Source of the DNA: an uncultured Oscillospiraceae bacterium | GTDB lineage: Bacteria; Bacillota; Clostridia; Oscillospirales; Oscillospiraceae | DNA: 64,000 nucleotides | NCBI GenBank assembly: GCA_934552825.1 | Contig: CAKTEQ010000004.1 | Span: forward strand, 1 to 64,000 | Direction of reading: 5' to 3' | Shown here: piece by piece, positions 14,582 to 24,146 of the stretch | Position numbering within the stretch: the first letter of the stretch is position 1 | Layout: each line of letters opens with the position of its first letter | The notes under the pieces: generated by a model | Database searches by the model: none | The model's input: the letters and a program-made list of their open reading frames with translations, nothing else | Told to the model about the DNA's origin: nothing | Made by a program: the position numbers and the translations under genes

Positions 14582-16074
14582 GTTTCACGCCCTTTCATAA
14601 TATCGTAGTACTCATGCATATAATCCTTGCTCTTTATGATATTTGAAATGCGCTGGATATATTCGTAGGGGTACTTGGGGTTGAATATCCGTTCTATGCG
14701 GGTTATATCCGGGTCCACGAGCTTTGTCGTGGCTCCCGCGCCGAGGGAGAGTATGGTGTGCAGCTCCTCCATTATGTAGATATTATATAGGCACTCGTGC
14801 CCTTTCCGGCTCCAGCCCACGTTCTCGAGCCCCCCCGCCGTGAACTTCTGGCGGTAGAGGTAATAGTCCTCATATCCGGATCTTATGAGCTTTCTGCGGC
14901 TGTACTCCACCATCTCTGCGACCTGGGCGGCTTCCGGCACCTTCTCCCGCCCCTCGAAGCGGAGCCTTGACCCCTTCTTCAGGGCGAGAGTGTGCACCGT
15001 GATGTTCTCCGGCCCCATTGCCGCGACTTCGTCCAGGCTGTTCCTGAAGCCCTCTGGATCGTCCCCGGGAAGACCCGCGATAAGGTCCATGTTTATGCAG
15101 CTGAACCCCACGCTGCGCGCCTGGTCATACGCCCGGCGGATGTCGTCTCCCGTGTGGTTCCTGCCGATTATCCTGAGCACATCGTCCCGCATGGTCTGGG
15201 GATTTATGCTCACCCGGGTCACGCCGTGATCCCTGAGCGCCCGGAACTTCTCCGTATCCACCGTGTCCGGGCGTCCCGCCTCCACAGTGTACTCCTCAAC
15301 GCCGCTCAGGTCAAACTCCTTTTCAACCTTTTCCATCAGGTTGGATATCTGCTTTGTCGAGAGGGTCGTGGGGGTACCGCCGCCGTAATAGACGCTCTTT
15401 ACCCGCAGGCCGATCTCCTTCGCCCTTCTCGCCGCGTCCTCTATCTCAAGGTACAGCGCCTCCAGATACGGCTCCACCAGCTTCATGCTCTTCTCCACGC
15501 TGTTGCTCACAAAGGAGCAGTACGCGCAGCGCGTCGGGCAGAAGGGTATGCCGATATAGAGGGATATGTCCTCCCGGCGGAGGTTCTTCTTGGCCTCAAT
15601 GGAGGTCAGCGCCGCCTGGACGCACAGAGCGCCCCGCTCCGGCGTGACGAAATAGCGCTGGGCCATTTCCTTCACGGCTTTCTCCGGCTCCATCCCGTCC
15701 TCGAGAAGCTTCGTCGCTATCTTCGCCGGGCGGATACCCGTGAGGGACCCCCATACGGGCATCACCTCCGTGAGCAGCCGTGCCGCCCGGTAAAAGGAGG
15801 TCTTGACCAGGTGGGTCATGTCGCTGTCCTCCTCCAGCTTTGAAGCGTACTCCCGGTTCGGTATGCGCCCCTCGCCCTTATAGCTGTGCCCGTTGCGCTG
15901 GATGGTCGTCGTCGCCGTGGAGAAGGTCTCCTTCCGGGACAGGCTCACAGTCGCCCCGTTTTCCCCCAGGTCTTTCCGGGACTGTACATATTCGGGGCGT
16001 TCGTCCGGGAACATGGTTATCATGATCTGCTCCACGGCGAACTTGTACTCATGCCCCTTTAACAGCAGCTTCAT
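14551..16074 (-). CDS. hemZ: Coproporphyrinogen dehydrogenase-like radical SAM protein HemZ
   Basis: Radical SAM enzyme of the HemN/HemZ group. 507 residues. The 4Fe-4S site CPTRCAYC lies near residue 170 within YIGIPFCPTRCAYCSFVSN, followed by YYGGGTPTTLS and MDLIAGLPGDD, the family signatures. ATG overlaps the TGA of the MBL gene (ATGA). Gene order relA-dtd-MBL-hemZ is shared across Clostridia, where hisS-aspS usually follow; here a nucleoside kinase follows. HemZ often lacks proven oxidase activity, so the heme role is inferred. Confidence 0.92.
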   Translation of the reverse strand: MKLLLKGHEYKFAVEQIMITMFPDERPEYVQSRKDLGENGATVSLSRKETFSTATTTIQRNGHSYKGEGRIPNREYASKLEEDSDMTHLVKTSFYRAARLLTEVMPVWGSLTGIRPAKIATKLLEDGMEPEKAVKEMAQRYFVTPERGALCVQAALTSIEAKKNLRREDISLYIGIPFCPTRCAYCSFVSNSVEKSMKLVEPYLEALYLEIEDAARRAKEIGLRVKSVYYGGGTPTTLSTKQISNLMEKVEKEFDLSGVEEYTVEAGRPDTVDTEKFRALRDHGVTRVSINPQTMRDDVLRIIGRNHTGDDIRRAYDQARSVGFSCINMDLIAGLPGDDPEGFRNSLDEVAAMGPENITVHTLALKKGSRLRFEGREKVPEAAQVAEMVEYSRRKLIRSGYEDYYLYRQKFTAGGLENVGWSRKGHECLYNIYIMEELHTILSLGAGATTKLVDPDITRIERIFNPKYPYEYIQRISNIIKSKDYMHEYYDIMKGRETWSSKSSEKA

Positions 16075-16670
16075 TCCGCTTTAAGGCACTCGCGCATATA
16101 TGGGTTATGCGCCCGTTCGAAGTCCAGGCTCGTGACTCTGTCGTGCCCGGGGTAGACGATATAGTTCCCCTCCAGGTCATAAAGGCGCTTCAGGGAGCGG
16201 AGTATCTGGGGATAGCTGCCGCCGGGGAAGTCCGTTCTGCCGCAGCTGCCCATGAAGAGCGTGTCGCCGCAGAAGAGCTGGTCCTCCACGATGAGGGAAA
16301 CGCTGCCGGGGGTGTGGCCCGGCGTCTCAATGACCTTTATCTTCAGTGAGCCGAGGGTGAGCTCGTCCCCGTCGCCGTAGTTGATTATCTCCAGATCTTC
16401 CGGCTTTGTCTCATAGTTATAGAGGTCCCGCTCGTTCATATAGACGGGCGCTCCTGTCGCCTCGTGGAGCTCCGCAACAGCACCCGTGTGGTCAAAGTGG
16501 CCGTGGGTAAGGAGTATCATCTTGATATCCAGCCCCTGCTCCTTCACGTTGCGCAGAATTTCGCTTGCGGCGCTGCCCGGGTCCACCACTGCCGTGGCCT
16601 TCGTCTCCTCGTCGATGATAAAATAGCAATTAGTCTGGTAGGGTCCTACCACCATGTATTTGACGTCCAT
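16071..16670 (-). CDS. MBL-fold metallo-hydrolase (glyoxalase II-like)
   Basis: 199 residues from the ATG at 16670, which is eight bases behind AAAGGAG; a TTG two codons upstream is less likely. Metallo-beta-lactamase fold with THGHFDHTGAVAEL (HxHxDH, about 56-61), ETPGHTPGSVSLIV (third His), CGDTLFMGSCGRTDF (bridging Asp) and YPGHDRVTS (last His), so all metal ligands are present. Hydroxyacylglutathione-hydrolase-like but clostridial substrate unknown. Operon with dtd and hemZ. Confidence 0.92.
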   Translation of the reverse strand: MDVKYMVVGPYQTNCYFIIDEETKATAVVDPGSAASEILRNVKEQGLDIKMILLTHGHFDHTGAVAELHEATGAPVYMNERDLYNYETKPEDLEIINYGDGDELTLGSLKIKVIETPGHTPGSVSLIVEDQLFCGDTLFMGSCGRTDFPGGSYPQILRSLKRLYDLEGNYIVYPGHDRVTSLDFERAHNPYMRECLKAE

Positions 16671-16691
16671 ATTCAAATCTCCTTTCAGATA

Positions 16692-17138
16692 TCAAAGCTC
16701 GCTTGTATCGATTATCAGCGTGACAGGTCCGTCGTTCTCCGACTCCACCTGCATATACGCGCCGAACTCGCCGGTCTCCGTATGATAGCCCTTCGCCCGG
16801 CAGCGCTCCACGAACATCTCGTACAGAGGCACCGCTGTCTCCGGGCGGGCCGCGCTGAGGAATTCCGGGCGCCGTCCCCTGCGGCAATTGCCGTAGAGGG
16901 TGAACTGGGACACCGCCAGCACCTCGCCTCCCACGTCGTCAAGGCTCCGGTTCATCTTGCCGTTCTCATCCTCGAACACCCGCAGGGAGAGTATCTTGTC
17001 GCAGAGCTTTTCGCACTGTGCCGCCGTGTCCTCCGTGTGGACACCCAGCAGGATGAGAAATCCCTGCCCGATGCTGCCCACCGTTTCTCCGTCTATCTTT
17101 ACCCGCGCGCTGTTCACGCGCGTAACGACTGCTCTCAT
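16692..17138 (-). CDS. dtd: D-aminoacyl-tRNA deacylase
   Basis: Removes D-amino acids (and Gly mischarged on tRNA-Ala) from tRNA. 148 residues, standard. Signature motifs are intact: AVSQFTLYGNCRRGRRPEF with the catalytic SQFTL, and NDGPVTLIIDT with the cross-subunit Gly-cis-Pro (GP). Acts as a homodimer in the cytoplasm. Six bases separate it from relA upstream. Confidence 0.97.
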   Translation of the reverse strand: MRAVVTRVNSARVKIDGETVGSIGQGFLILLGVHTEDTAAQCEKLCDKILSLRVFEDENGKMNRSLDDVGGEVLAVSQFTLYGNCRRGRRPEFLSAARPETAVPLYEMFVERCRAKGYHTETGEFGAYMQVESENDGPVTLIIDTSEL

Positions 17139-17144
17139 GTTATC

Positions 17145-19349
17145 TCACCCCTCACTGCGCTGAACCGTCTTCACGCCGGATACTCTGTTCAGCATTTTTA
17201 TAACATCCCCGAGCTGCGCCGAGTTTTTGACGCTCAACACGAGGCTCATCATAGCCGTGCCGTCCGGCATCGCCCTGGCGTTGAGGTTCTTCACCTTCAC
17301 CTTGTTCTCCGCCAGCACCGTCGCCACGTCCATCACTATGCCGTCCCTGTCCCCGGCGATGATGCGCAGGTTCGTCTGGTAGGTGCTCGTCTCTGTCACA
17401 GCGTCGTCCGCCCAGCGCACGCCTATCCAGCGCCCCTTAGTCTCCTCCCGGGCCATGTCCCGCACAGCGTTGGGGCAGTCCCGCCTGTGGACGGAGACGC
17501 CGTAGCCCCGGGTTATAAAGCCCACGAGGTCGTCCCCGGGCACGGGGGTGCAGCAGCGGGCGAACTTTACGAGGCAGTTGTCTATCCCCTCCACGATGAC
17601 CCCGGAATTCGACTTTGTGGTCTTCTGGGGCTTTGTGTCGTTGGCGATGTTTATCTGCTCTATGGTGGGCTTTGAGGCGGTCTTGTTGAGCCGCTTGAGC
17701 TCCTCGCGGATCTTGTTCACGCTGCGCACAGCGCTCATGCCCCCGTAGCCGATGGAGGCGTAGAGGTCGTCCATATTGCTCACGCCGAGGCAACGGATGA
17801 TGTTGGGGAGCATTTCCTCCGTTGTTATGTCCGCCAGGGCGATATTATTGTGCTTCAGCTCGCTGTCCAGCATGGCGCGGCCCGCGGCGATGTTCTCATC
17901 CCGCTTTTCCCGCTTGAACCACTGGCGTATCTTCGTCTTCGCCTCGTTGCTCTTGGCTATCTTGCTCCAGTCCCGGCTGGGCCCCTTCGCGCCGGGAGAG
18001 GTGGTTATCTCCACGATGTCCCCGTTCTGCAGGGCTCTGTCAAAGGTGACGATGCGCCCGTTCACCTTCGCGCCCACCATGTGATTGCCCACGGCTGAGT
18101 GGATGGCGTAGGCAAAGTCGATGGGCGTCGCCCCGGCGGGGAGGTTTATAATGTCCCCCGAGGGCGTGAAGACAAAAACCTCGTCGTCGAACATATCCAC
18201 CTTCAGTGTGCTTATGAACTCGTCCGCGTCAGTGTCCTCCTGGGCCTCAAGAAGGCTGCGTACCCAGGCAAACTTCTCCTCGTCCCCAAGCTTTACGCCG
18301 GCGCCCCCCTGCTTGTACTTCCAGTGGGCGGCAATGCCGTACTCCGCCGTACGGTGCATCTCCCAGGTCCTTATCTGCACCTCGAAGGGCACGCCGTCGT
18401 CGCCCATGACGGTAGTGTGCAGACTCTGGTACATATTGGGCTTAGGCGTGCCGATATAATCCTTGAAACGCCCTAGTATGGGCTTGAATATGTCGTGGAT
18501 GACCCCAAGGACATTGTAGCAGTCCGGTATGGTGTCCACTATCACCCGGAAGGCGTACAGGTCGAATATCTCGCTCAGGCTCTTGTTCAGGCTGTACATC
18601 TTCCTGTAAAGGCTGTATATATGCTTTATTCTGTAAAAAATCTGAGCCTTGATGCCGGCCTTCTCCAGCCTGTCGCTTATGATGTGCTCCATGCGGTGCA
18701 TGAACTCCTCCTGCACCTCGCTGCGCTGGTCCAGCTGCTTTTGTATCTCCGCGCAGCCGATAGGGTCCAGATACTGGATGGATATATCCTCCAGCTCCCA
18801 CTTTATCTTCTGCATACCCAGCCGGTGTGCGATGGGCGCGTAGACGTCCATGGTCTCCAGCGCCTTCTCCCGCTGCTTTTCCGGGGGCATACTGGCTATG
18901 GTGCGCATATTGTGGAGCCTGTCCGCAAGCTTTATGAGGATGACCCGGATGTCCTTCGCCATCGCCATGAGCATCTTGCGCAGATTTTCCATCTGCTCCT
19001 CTTCCTTGTTGGTGTAGACGATCTTCTCCAGTTTCGTCACGCCGTCCACCAGGTCTGCGACCTGCTGGCCGAAGAGCTTTGCTATCTCGTTATAGGTCGA
19101 GGGAGTGTCCTCGATACAGTCGTGAAGGAGCGCCGCGATGAGGGAGTCATCGTCAAGCTGCAGCTCCGCGACGATGCCCGCCACGGCTACCGGATGGGTC
19201 ACGTAGGGGGACCCGTCCCGCCGTTTCTGCTCCCTGTGTGCGTTCTCCGCGTAACGGAAGGCAGCCATGAGCCTCTGCTCGTCCGTACCCGGGTTATATT
19301 CCCGGACTTTTTTCAGCACCTGTTCAAATTCCTGCTCAGGCAGAGACAT
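17145..19349 (-). CDS. relA: Bifunctional (p)ppGpp synthetase/hydrolase, RelA/SpoT family
   Basis: Makes and degrades the stringent-response alarmone. 734 residues in the standard order: HD hydrolase (about 45-200, LIAALLHDCIEDT), synthetase (about 230-360, RFKDYIGTPKPNMYQSLHTT), TGS (about 395-455, VFVFTPSGDIINLPAGATP), helical and zinc-finger parts (CCTPVPGDDLVGFITRGYG), and C-terminal ACT (about 655-730). Hydrolase HD residues are present, so it looks bifunctional. ATG behind GGAGGTGG. Between recJ and dtd. Confidence 0.97.
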   Translation of the reverse strand: MSLPEQEFEQVLKKVREYNPGTDEQRLMAAFRYAENAHREQKRRDGSPYVTHPVAVAGIVAELQLDDDSLIAALLHDCIEDTPSTYNEIAKLFGQQVADLVDGVTKLEKIVYTNKEEEQMENLRKMLMAMAKDIRVILIKLADRLHNMRTIASMPPEKQREKALETMDVYAPIAHRLGMQKIKWELEDISIQYLDPIGCAEIQKQLDQRSEVQEEFMHRMEHIISDRLEKAGIKAQIFYRIKHIYSLYRKMYSLNKSLSEIFDLYAFRVIVDTIPDCYNVLGVIHDIFKPILGRFKDYIGTPKPNMYQSLHTTVMGDDGVPFEVQIRTWEMHRTAEYGIAAHWKYKQGGAGVKLGDEEKFAWVRSLLEAQEDTDADEFISTLKVDMFDDEVFVFTPSGDIINLPAGATPIDFAYAIHSAVGNHMVGAKVNGRIVTFDRALQNGDIVEITTSPGAKGPSRDWSKIAKSNEAKTKIRQWFKREKRDENIAAGRAMLDSELKHNNIALADITTEEMLPNIIRCLGVSNMDDLYASIGYGGMSAVRSVNKIREELKRLNKTASKPTIEQINIANDTKPQKTTKSNSGVIVEGIDNCLVKFARCCTPVPGDDLVGFITRGYGVSVHRRDCPNAVRDMAREETKGRWIGVRWADDAVTETSTYQTNLRIIAGDRDGIVMDVATVLAENKVKVKNLNARAMPDGTAMMSLVLSVKNSAQLGDVIKMLNRVSGVKTVQRSEG

Positions 19350-19361
19350 CTTGCCACCTCC

Positions 19362-21440
19362 TTATCCTTTGATAATGGCGTTTAGCCGGAGTACCGTGGG
19401 CGCCTGATTAAGGTCCACCTTGCCGTCTATATCCTCCAGCACCCGCACGTAAACTTCGTTTCTGTTCTTCTTCAGTTCCACAAGCCCCAGCTCGGCGAAG
19501 CTGTCCAGGCATATCATGGTGCGCATGGCGCTGGCCTGCTTTGCCGCCACCTGGGCGACGCAGCGGCTCACGTATCCCCGCTCACCCCGGAGCTCGCCCC
19601 GGGTGTGCGTTTTGAGATAGCGCCAGGCTCCCACGAAGTATCCCCGCTCCGGGAGAAGGCGCTGAGCCTCACCTGGAGTTATCTCCTCACCGGCTGTGAA
19701 CCTGTCGTATATTTCGAATTCCTCCTGCTCCGCGTGGCGCGTTCTCTCGCTCTGGCGGATGTCCTTCATCTGGAACTGGACCTTCTTGTGTCCCCGGAAC
19801 TCGTTTATATCCGGAGTGAACGCTGCGTCCACCTCGTCCCCGCTGACTATCCCCATCTTCCCGGAGTTCGCGGAGAAGAAGATGGCGTCGTAATACTTCC
19901 CGTTTTTCGTCAGCGTGAGCTTCATATGCCTGCCGCCGCCCACGTCCGACACGGCGTCCACAGTCATGTTCTTCACGCATATCACAGGCAGGGGGTTCCC
20001 CGTGCCGAATGGCTCCAGCTCCGCCAGCCCCAGCACATTGTGCACAGAGAGCACCGCCGGGTCCTTCAGCTCCAGATCCACGTCAAGAACGTCTCCCGGC
20101 TCTGCCGTGTCCGCGCCGGCGGCGTATATCCCGCCGATGCGCCGCTCAAACTCGGGGATGTTCTCCCTCTTTATGGAAAAGCCCGCCGCAAGCGCGTGTC
20201 CGCCGTAGGTCTCCAGCAGGTCCGCCGTCTGCTCCAGCGCTTTGAAGAGATTGAAACCGCCATAGCTGCGGCAGGAGGCCTTGCCCACGTCCCCTGTCAT
20301 GCTTATCATAAAGGCGGGGGCTTTGTACTTCTCCGCCGCCCGGGACGCAACTATGCCGATAACGCCCTGGTGCCAGCCCTCCCGGGCAAGGACGATGGGC
20401 ACGCCCCCATCGTTCCCCTTCTCTCGGAGCATCTCCTCCGCCTCCCGGAGAATGTCGTTCTCCAGCTTCTGGCGCTCGCGGTTGAGCTGCATCAGCTCCG
20501 CGACGACTCTGTCCGCCTCCTGCTCGTCCTCGGTTATGAGCAGGTCCGTCGCAAGGCGTACCTTGCCCATGCGCCCGGCGGCGTTTAGCTTCGGGGCGAG
20601 AACGTAGCTCACCTGGGCGGATGTGGGCTCCTTGCCCTTCAGCCCGCAGGCCTCCATGAGCTTTCGCAGCCCCACTATCTGGGAATCCTTCGCGTGCTGA
20701 AGTCCCATCCGCACCACCACGCGGTTCTCGTTGATTATGGGCATCACATCCGCAACAGTACCGATGGCGACCAGTGGCGAATATTTGCTGAGCATTTCCC
20801 ACTGCCTGTACTCCTCGAACACGGCGCACAGGAATTTATACGCAACGCCTATACCCGCAAAGGTCTTGAATGGGTAATCGCAGTCGTTGCGCCGTGGATT
20901 TACAACAGCCTCAGCGTCCGGCAGCACATCCTTACACTCATGGTGGTCCGTGATTATCACGCCGATGCCCAGGCTCTTCGCATAGGCGACCTCCTCCACA
21001 GCAGTTATGCCGCAGTCCACGGTTATGATGAGCTTCACGCCCTGAGCCGCAAGGTAGTCCACAGCCTGGATATTCATGCCGTAGCCCTCCTCGACCCTGT
21101 CTGGTATGTACCCCACGCATTCAACGCCATGATCCTTGAATGTCCGCGCCAGAAGCGCGAGGGACGTTATACCGTCCACGTCATAATCCCCGTAGATGGC
21201 GATAGTCTCCCCTTCGTCGAAGGCCCGGCGCACCCGCGCCACAGCCTTGTCCATGTCGGGCAGGAGGTTCGGGTCGTTGAGCTGCTCCAAACCCTGATTT
21301 ATAAACGTCAGAGCTTCCCCCGGGGTATCGTAGCCCCGGGCGGAGAGAACGGCGGCGGCGATGACGGGTATACCCTCATCCACCATCTGCTTTACATTGT
21401 CCTCATTGTATTGAGATATATTCCAACTGCTGTATTTCAT
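19362..21440 (-). CDS. recJ: Single-stranded-DNA-specific exonuclease RecJ
   Basis: 5'-3' ssDNA exonuclease for recombination and base-excision or mismatch repair. 692 residues. DHH-family metal motifs are visible: IYGDYDVDGITSLALL (about 76), VDCGITAVEEV (about 140) and ITDHHECKDVLP (DHH, about 158), then DHHA1 region NAAGRMGKVRLATDLL. A C-terminal extension of about 120 residues follows the core. Promoter TTGAAA-17-TATAAT lies just upstream. First gene of the recJ-relA-dtd-MBL-hemZ run; apt, often between recJ and relA, is missing. Confidence 0.96.
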   Translation of the reverse strand: MKYSSWNISQYNEDNVKQMVDEGIPVIAAAVLSARGYDTPGEALTFINQGLEQLNDPNLLPDMDKAVARVRRAFDEGETIAIYGDYDVDGITSLALLARTFKDHGVECVGYIPDRVEEGYGMNIQAVDYLAAQGVKLIITVDCGITAVEEVAYAKSLGIGVIITDHHECKDVLPDAEAVVNPRRNDCDYPFKTFAGIGVAYKFLCAVFEEYRQWEMLSKYSPLVAIGTVADVMPIINENRVVVRMGLQHAKDSQIVGLRKLMEACGLKGKEPTSAQVSYVLAPKLNAAGRMGKVRLATDLLITEDEQEADRVVAELMQLNRERQKLENDILREAEEMLREKGNDGGVPIVLAREGWHQGVIGIVASRAAEKYKAPAFMISMTGDVGKASCRSYGGFNLFKALEQTADLLETYGGHALAAGFSIKRENIPEFERRIGGIYAAGADTAEPGDVLDVDLELKDPAVLSVHNVLGLAELEPFGTGNPLPVICVKNMTVDAVSDVGGGRHMKLTLTKNGKYYDAIFFSANSGKMGIVSGDEVDAAFTPDINEFRGHKKVQFQMKDIRQSERTRHAEQEEFEIYDRFTAGEEITPGEAQRLLPERGYFVGAWRYLKTHTRGELRGERGYVSRCVAQVAAKQASAMRTMICLDSFAELGLVELKKNRNEVYVRVLEDIDGKVDLNQAPTVLRLNAIIKG

Positions 21441-21475
21441 AGCTAAATCAGTTTCCTTGTTAGATGATTCCGTTT

Positions 21476-21504
21476 ATTATATAATCTCCCTGCCGATTTT
21501 TCAA
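21476..21504 (-). promoter_or_regulatory. Sigma-A promoter for the recJ-relA operon
   Basis: Minus-strand TTGAAA (21504-21499), 17-base spacer, TATAAT (21481-21476), 35 bases ahead of the recJ ATG. Confidence 0.85.
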
Positions 21505-21575
21505 GTGATACAGCCATTTTACAGGGAAAAACCTCCCCGTTTAAGAACATCATTCGCTGCTTTGTCCGCTTTTCC

Positions 21576-21604
21576 TTGACTTTTGATGTTCTCTGGTTTA
21601 TTAT
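21576..21604 (+). promoter_or_regulatory. Promoter of the tRNA-Arg gene
   Basis: TTGACT (21576-21581), 17-base spacer, TATTAT (21599-21604), placed so that transcription would start at or just before the mature tRNA 5' end at 21618. Confidence 0.8.
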
Positions 21605-21617
21605 GTGCAGGCAATAT

Positions 21618-21694
21618 GCGCCCGTAGCTCAGCAGGATAGAGCGTCCGCCTCCTAAGCGGAAGGCCGCGCGTTCGAATCGCGCCGGGCGTGCCA
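21618..21694 (+). tRNA. tRNA-Arg, anticodon CCT
   Basis: Full cloverleaf: acceptor GCGCCCG / CGGGCGT, D-arm GCTC / GAGC, anticodon stem TCCGC / GCGGA with loop CTCCTAA (anticodon CCT at 21652-21654, reading AGG), T-arm GCGCG-TTCGAAT-CGCGC, discriminator G, and an encoded CCA at 21692-21694. Stand-alone transcription unit with its own promoter and terminator. Confidence 0.96.
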
Positions 21695-21697
21695 CGC

Positions 21698-21740
21698 ACC
21701 GGGGGAAATCCGTATAGATTTCCCCCGGTATTTAATTTTT
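21698..21740 (+). terminator. Terminator of tRNA-Arg
   Basis: 13-bp perfect stem ACCGGGGGAAATC / GATTTCCCCCGGT with a 6-base loop, followed by a T-rich tail. Confidence 0.92.
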
Positions 21741-21756
21741 CATGTCACGCGCTGAG

Positions 21757-21793
21757 AAAAGGCTGTACGGATCACTGATCCGTACAGCCTTTT
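21757..21793 (-). terminator. Terminator of the two-component/S66 operon, bidirectional
   Basis: 18-bp perfect arms around one central base, with A-run on one side and T-run on the other. Lies 24 bases after the S66 peptidase stop. Confidence 0.9.
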
Positions 21794-21817
21794 CTTTTCC
21801 CAAACTTCCAGTGCAGC

Positions 21818-22846
21818 TCAGCCGAAGCTTATCCGCCCCGCCCCGGCGTCCGCCTCAGCCCCGACGCCGAAGGGTATGATGCACCTGGGCAGCGCGTGCC
21901 CTATATTCACGTTGCACAGCACCGGCAGGGCTCTGTCACCTATAACGCGGGTCAGCAGGCGCTTATACTCCTCATGGTACACCTCGTCCATGGGCTTCCC
22001 CACGATAACGCCGCTCACTTCCCGGAAAACCCCGGCGCTCTTCAGATATTCCAGCGCCTGTTCATATTTCTCCGGGGGCATCAGCTCTTCGGCGGACTCC
22101 AGGAGAAGTATCTTCCCCCGCCATTCCTCCGCCCTGGGGAACAGTCCGTATTTTCTGCATACGCCGGGCATATCCCCGTACCGTGTACCGTCGAACATAT
22201 CAAACATCGTGTCGATGCAGCCGCCCAGTATCCCGCCGGAAAAGCGCCCGCTGCCCTGGAGCTGCTCAAAGCCCCTGTCCCGGTGCTCCGCCGTGGGTAC
22301 GCCGAGCTGAGCCGGACCGTAGTCCTCCCGGCTCTCATACCACACATCGCTGGGTGTTATCTCCCGGATCGCGCCGGTGGTTATCAGCTCCTCGAAATAC
22401 CGGCGTGTATATGGCAGCATCTCCCGGCTCAATTCGCAGACATCCGGCAGAAACGCCTGCCCATAAAAGCTCTTCATCCCCACACGGTGGAGCATGAAGT
22501 GGTTCACCGTTGTGTCCGAAAAGCCCAGGAAGATCTTCTCCCGGGCTGCTTTTTTAAGCTCATCCCTCCCGAACAGGTATGGTGCGAGGCGATATGTGTC
22601 GTCCCCGCCGATGGCGCAGAGTATCATATCCGTTTCCTCGTCCTCCAGCGCCCATATGAGGTCGCTCGCCCGCTTCTCCGGGTGATCCCGGAGATATTCA
22701 ATGCCCATTCGGGCATTCGGCGCGAACTTGACCCTTATCCCGTAAGCCTCAAGGCGCTCTGTCCCCAGGCGCACCTCGTGCTCCATGAACTTCTCCCCAA
22801 GCAGCCCCCGGGAGAGACTCACGACCGTTATCGTTTTAACCTTCAT
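21818..22846 (-). CDS. S66 family peptidase, LD-carboxypeptidase/MccF-like
   Basis: 342 residues. Peptidase family S66 contains LD-carboxypeptidases of murein recycling and MccF proteins that give immunity to microcin C-like nucleotide peptides by cutting the amide bond. Catalytic triad is visible: Ser in LGFSDTTVNHFMLHRVG (about 108), Glu in KILLLESAEELMPPEKYE (about 238) and His in NVNIGHALPRC (about 320). The sequence style (GFSDTT, LEsaEe) is closer to MccF than to LdcA (inference). ATG behind GGAGGAAAAGA overlaps the 3' end of the kinase gene, so it is in one operon with the two-component pair. Confidence 0.88.
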   Translation of the reverse strand: MKVKTITVVSLSRGLLGEKFMEHEVRLGTERLEAYGIRVKFAPNARMGIEYLRDHPEKRASDLIWALEDEETDMILCAIGGDDTYRLAPYLFGRDELKKAAREKIFLGFSDTTVNHFMLHRVGMKSFYGQAFLPDVCELSREMLPYTRRYFEELITTGAIREITPSDVWYESREDYGPAQLGVPTAEHRDRGFEQLQGSGRFSGGILGGCIDTMFDMFDGTRYGDMPGVCRKYGLFPRAEEWRGKILLLESAEELMPPEKYEQALEYLKSAGVFREVSGVIVGKPMDEVYHEEYKRLLTRVIGDRALPVLCNVNIGHALPRCIIPFGVGAEADAGAGRISFG

Positions 22847-24146
22847 TCTTTTCCTCCTGCCCGGTTCTCACGGGTAACATGAGCTGGAGGGTAAATACCC
22901 CGTCCCGCACCCGGAAGCCGCAGATGCCGCCCCGGCGCTCGGTTATGGTCTTTATGCTTCGGCAGCCGTACCCGTGCCCCGGCTCGGAGCTCACGGGCAG
23001 CCCGTCCCGGAACACTATTTCCTCCGGGCACGGGTTCTTTATCTCCACGAGGAGCTTATTGAGCTTTACCCCGCAGTAAAGGCTCGCCCATCTCTCCTGC
23101 CCGTCCATCTTTTTCGCGGCGTTCAGGGCGTTTTCCAGCCCGTTGGAGAGCACCGAGCAAAGCTCCGTGCCTGATATGGCGAGCTCCTCCGGCAGCTTTG
23201 CGCTTATGTCCAGCCTGATGCCGCTTTGCTCAGCCTTCCCCGCGAAGGAGGAGCACATGAGGTTAACGAGCTCATTCTCGCAGAAGCGCTTCGGCGTTAT
23301 CGCCTCCACCCCCGCCTGCACCTGGCGGATATACTCCCGCGCCCCTTCAACATTCCCACCGTCCAGCAGCCCCTCCAGCATATTGAGGTGGTGGCGCATA
23401 TCGTGCTGATACACCGCCGTCTGGGTCTGGGCTTTGTTCAGCAGGGCTATCTGCTCCTCGGCGGCGTCCAGCTCACCGGCAAGGGCGGTCTGAGCGACCT
23501 CCAGCTCCCGCCTTTCGCTCATTCCTCTGTATATCCCAAGGAGCAGGAAGTAGAACACAAATACCTCCATCGTGGGCAGATAGCGGGTTATCATGTGCTC
23601 CGTCGTATCCAGCAGGGGCCTGCCTGTGCTCAGCAGCGCGAAGGCATAGACATAGTACAGCAGCGGTACGATGGACAGCATCAGGAAAAGATGGTCGTCC
23701 CCATATTTTAGCAGATAGTTGAAGCCCCGGCGGAAAACGAACCAGACAAGGGCGATGACCGCCGCGTATGACGCCAGGTTGCACGCCAGCAGAGTCCACC
23801 AGTTGCCGGGAAAGAGCAGTGAAATGATGTTGCCCGTTATCACTGTAGGCGTCGTGAAAATCACGGCTGAGAGTATCATAAACGCCATTTTGATAACACC
23901 GCACCGGGTTATCCACAGGAATATCAGGAAAAAAGGCAGGTGCATCGTGAGGAACATCAGCTTCATATAAACACCATTCCCCACAAGGCTGCGCAGCAGG
24001 TGGTTCCCCACCGCCGTTATGATTATGAGCACAGGAGCAAGCCATCTCTGAGTGGGCGAAAGGTCCTTGAGATGTACGTCCATCATTATCCACAGCATCA
24101 CCCATACGAAGATGAGCACCAATGCCGGAGAAACTGTTGATGTCAT
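22836..24146 (-). CDS. GHKL sensor histidine kinase, AgrC/VirS-like
   Basis: 436 residues from the ATG at 24146, which overlaps the regulator's TAA and has GGAGG eight bases upstream. Residues about 1-200 hold six or seven membrane spans. After a short coiled coil, the H-box YQHDMRHHLNMLEGLL (about 246) contains the phosphorylated His, then the N-box LSNGLENALNAA and G-box GHGYGCRSIKT of the HATPase. This is the HPK10 architecture that usually senses peptides. No peptide precursor or processing protease gene is seen next to it. Confidence 0.9.
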   Translation of the reverse strand: MTSTVSPALVLIFVWVMLWIMMDVHLKDLSPTQRWLAPVLIIITAVGNHLLRSLVGNGVYMKLMFLTMHLPFFLIFLWITRCGVIKMAFMILSAVIFTTPTVITGNIISLLFPGNWWTLLACNLASYAAVIALVWFVFRRGFNYLLKYGDDHLFLMLSIVPLLYYVYAFALLSTGRPLLDTTEHMITRYLPTMEVFVFYFLLLGIYRGMSERRELEVAQTALAGELDAAEEQIALLNKAQTQTAVYQHDMRHHLNMLEGLLDGGNVEGAREYIRQVQAGVEAITPKRFCENELVNLMCSSFAGKAEQSGIRLDISAKLPEELAISGTELCSVLSNGLENALNAAKKMDGQERWASLYCGVKLNKLLVEIKNPCPEEIVFRDGLPVSSEPGHGYGCRSIKTITERRGGICGFRVRDGVFTLQLMLPVRTGQEEKNEG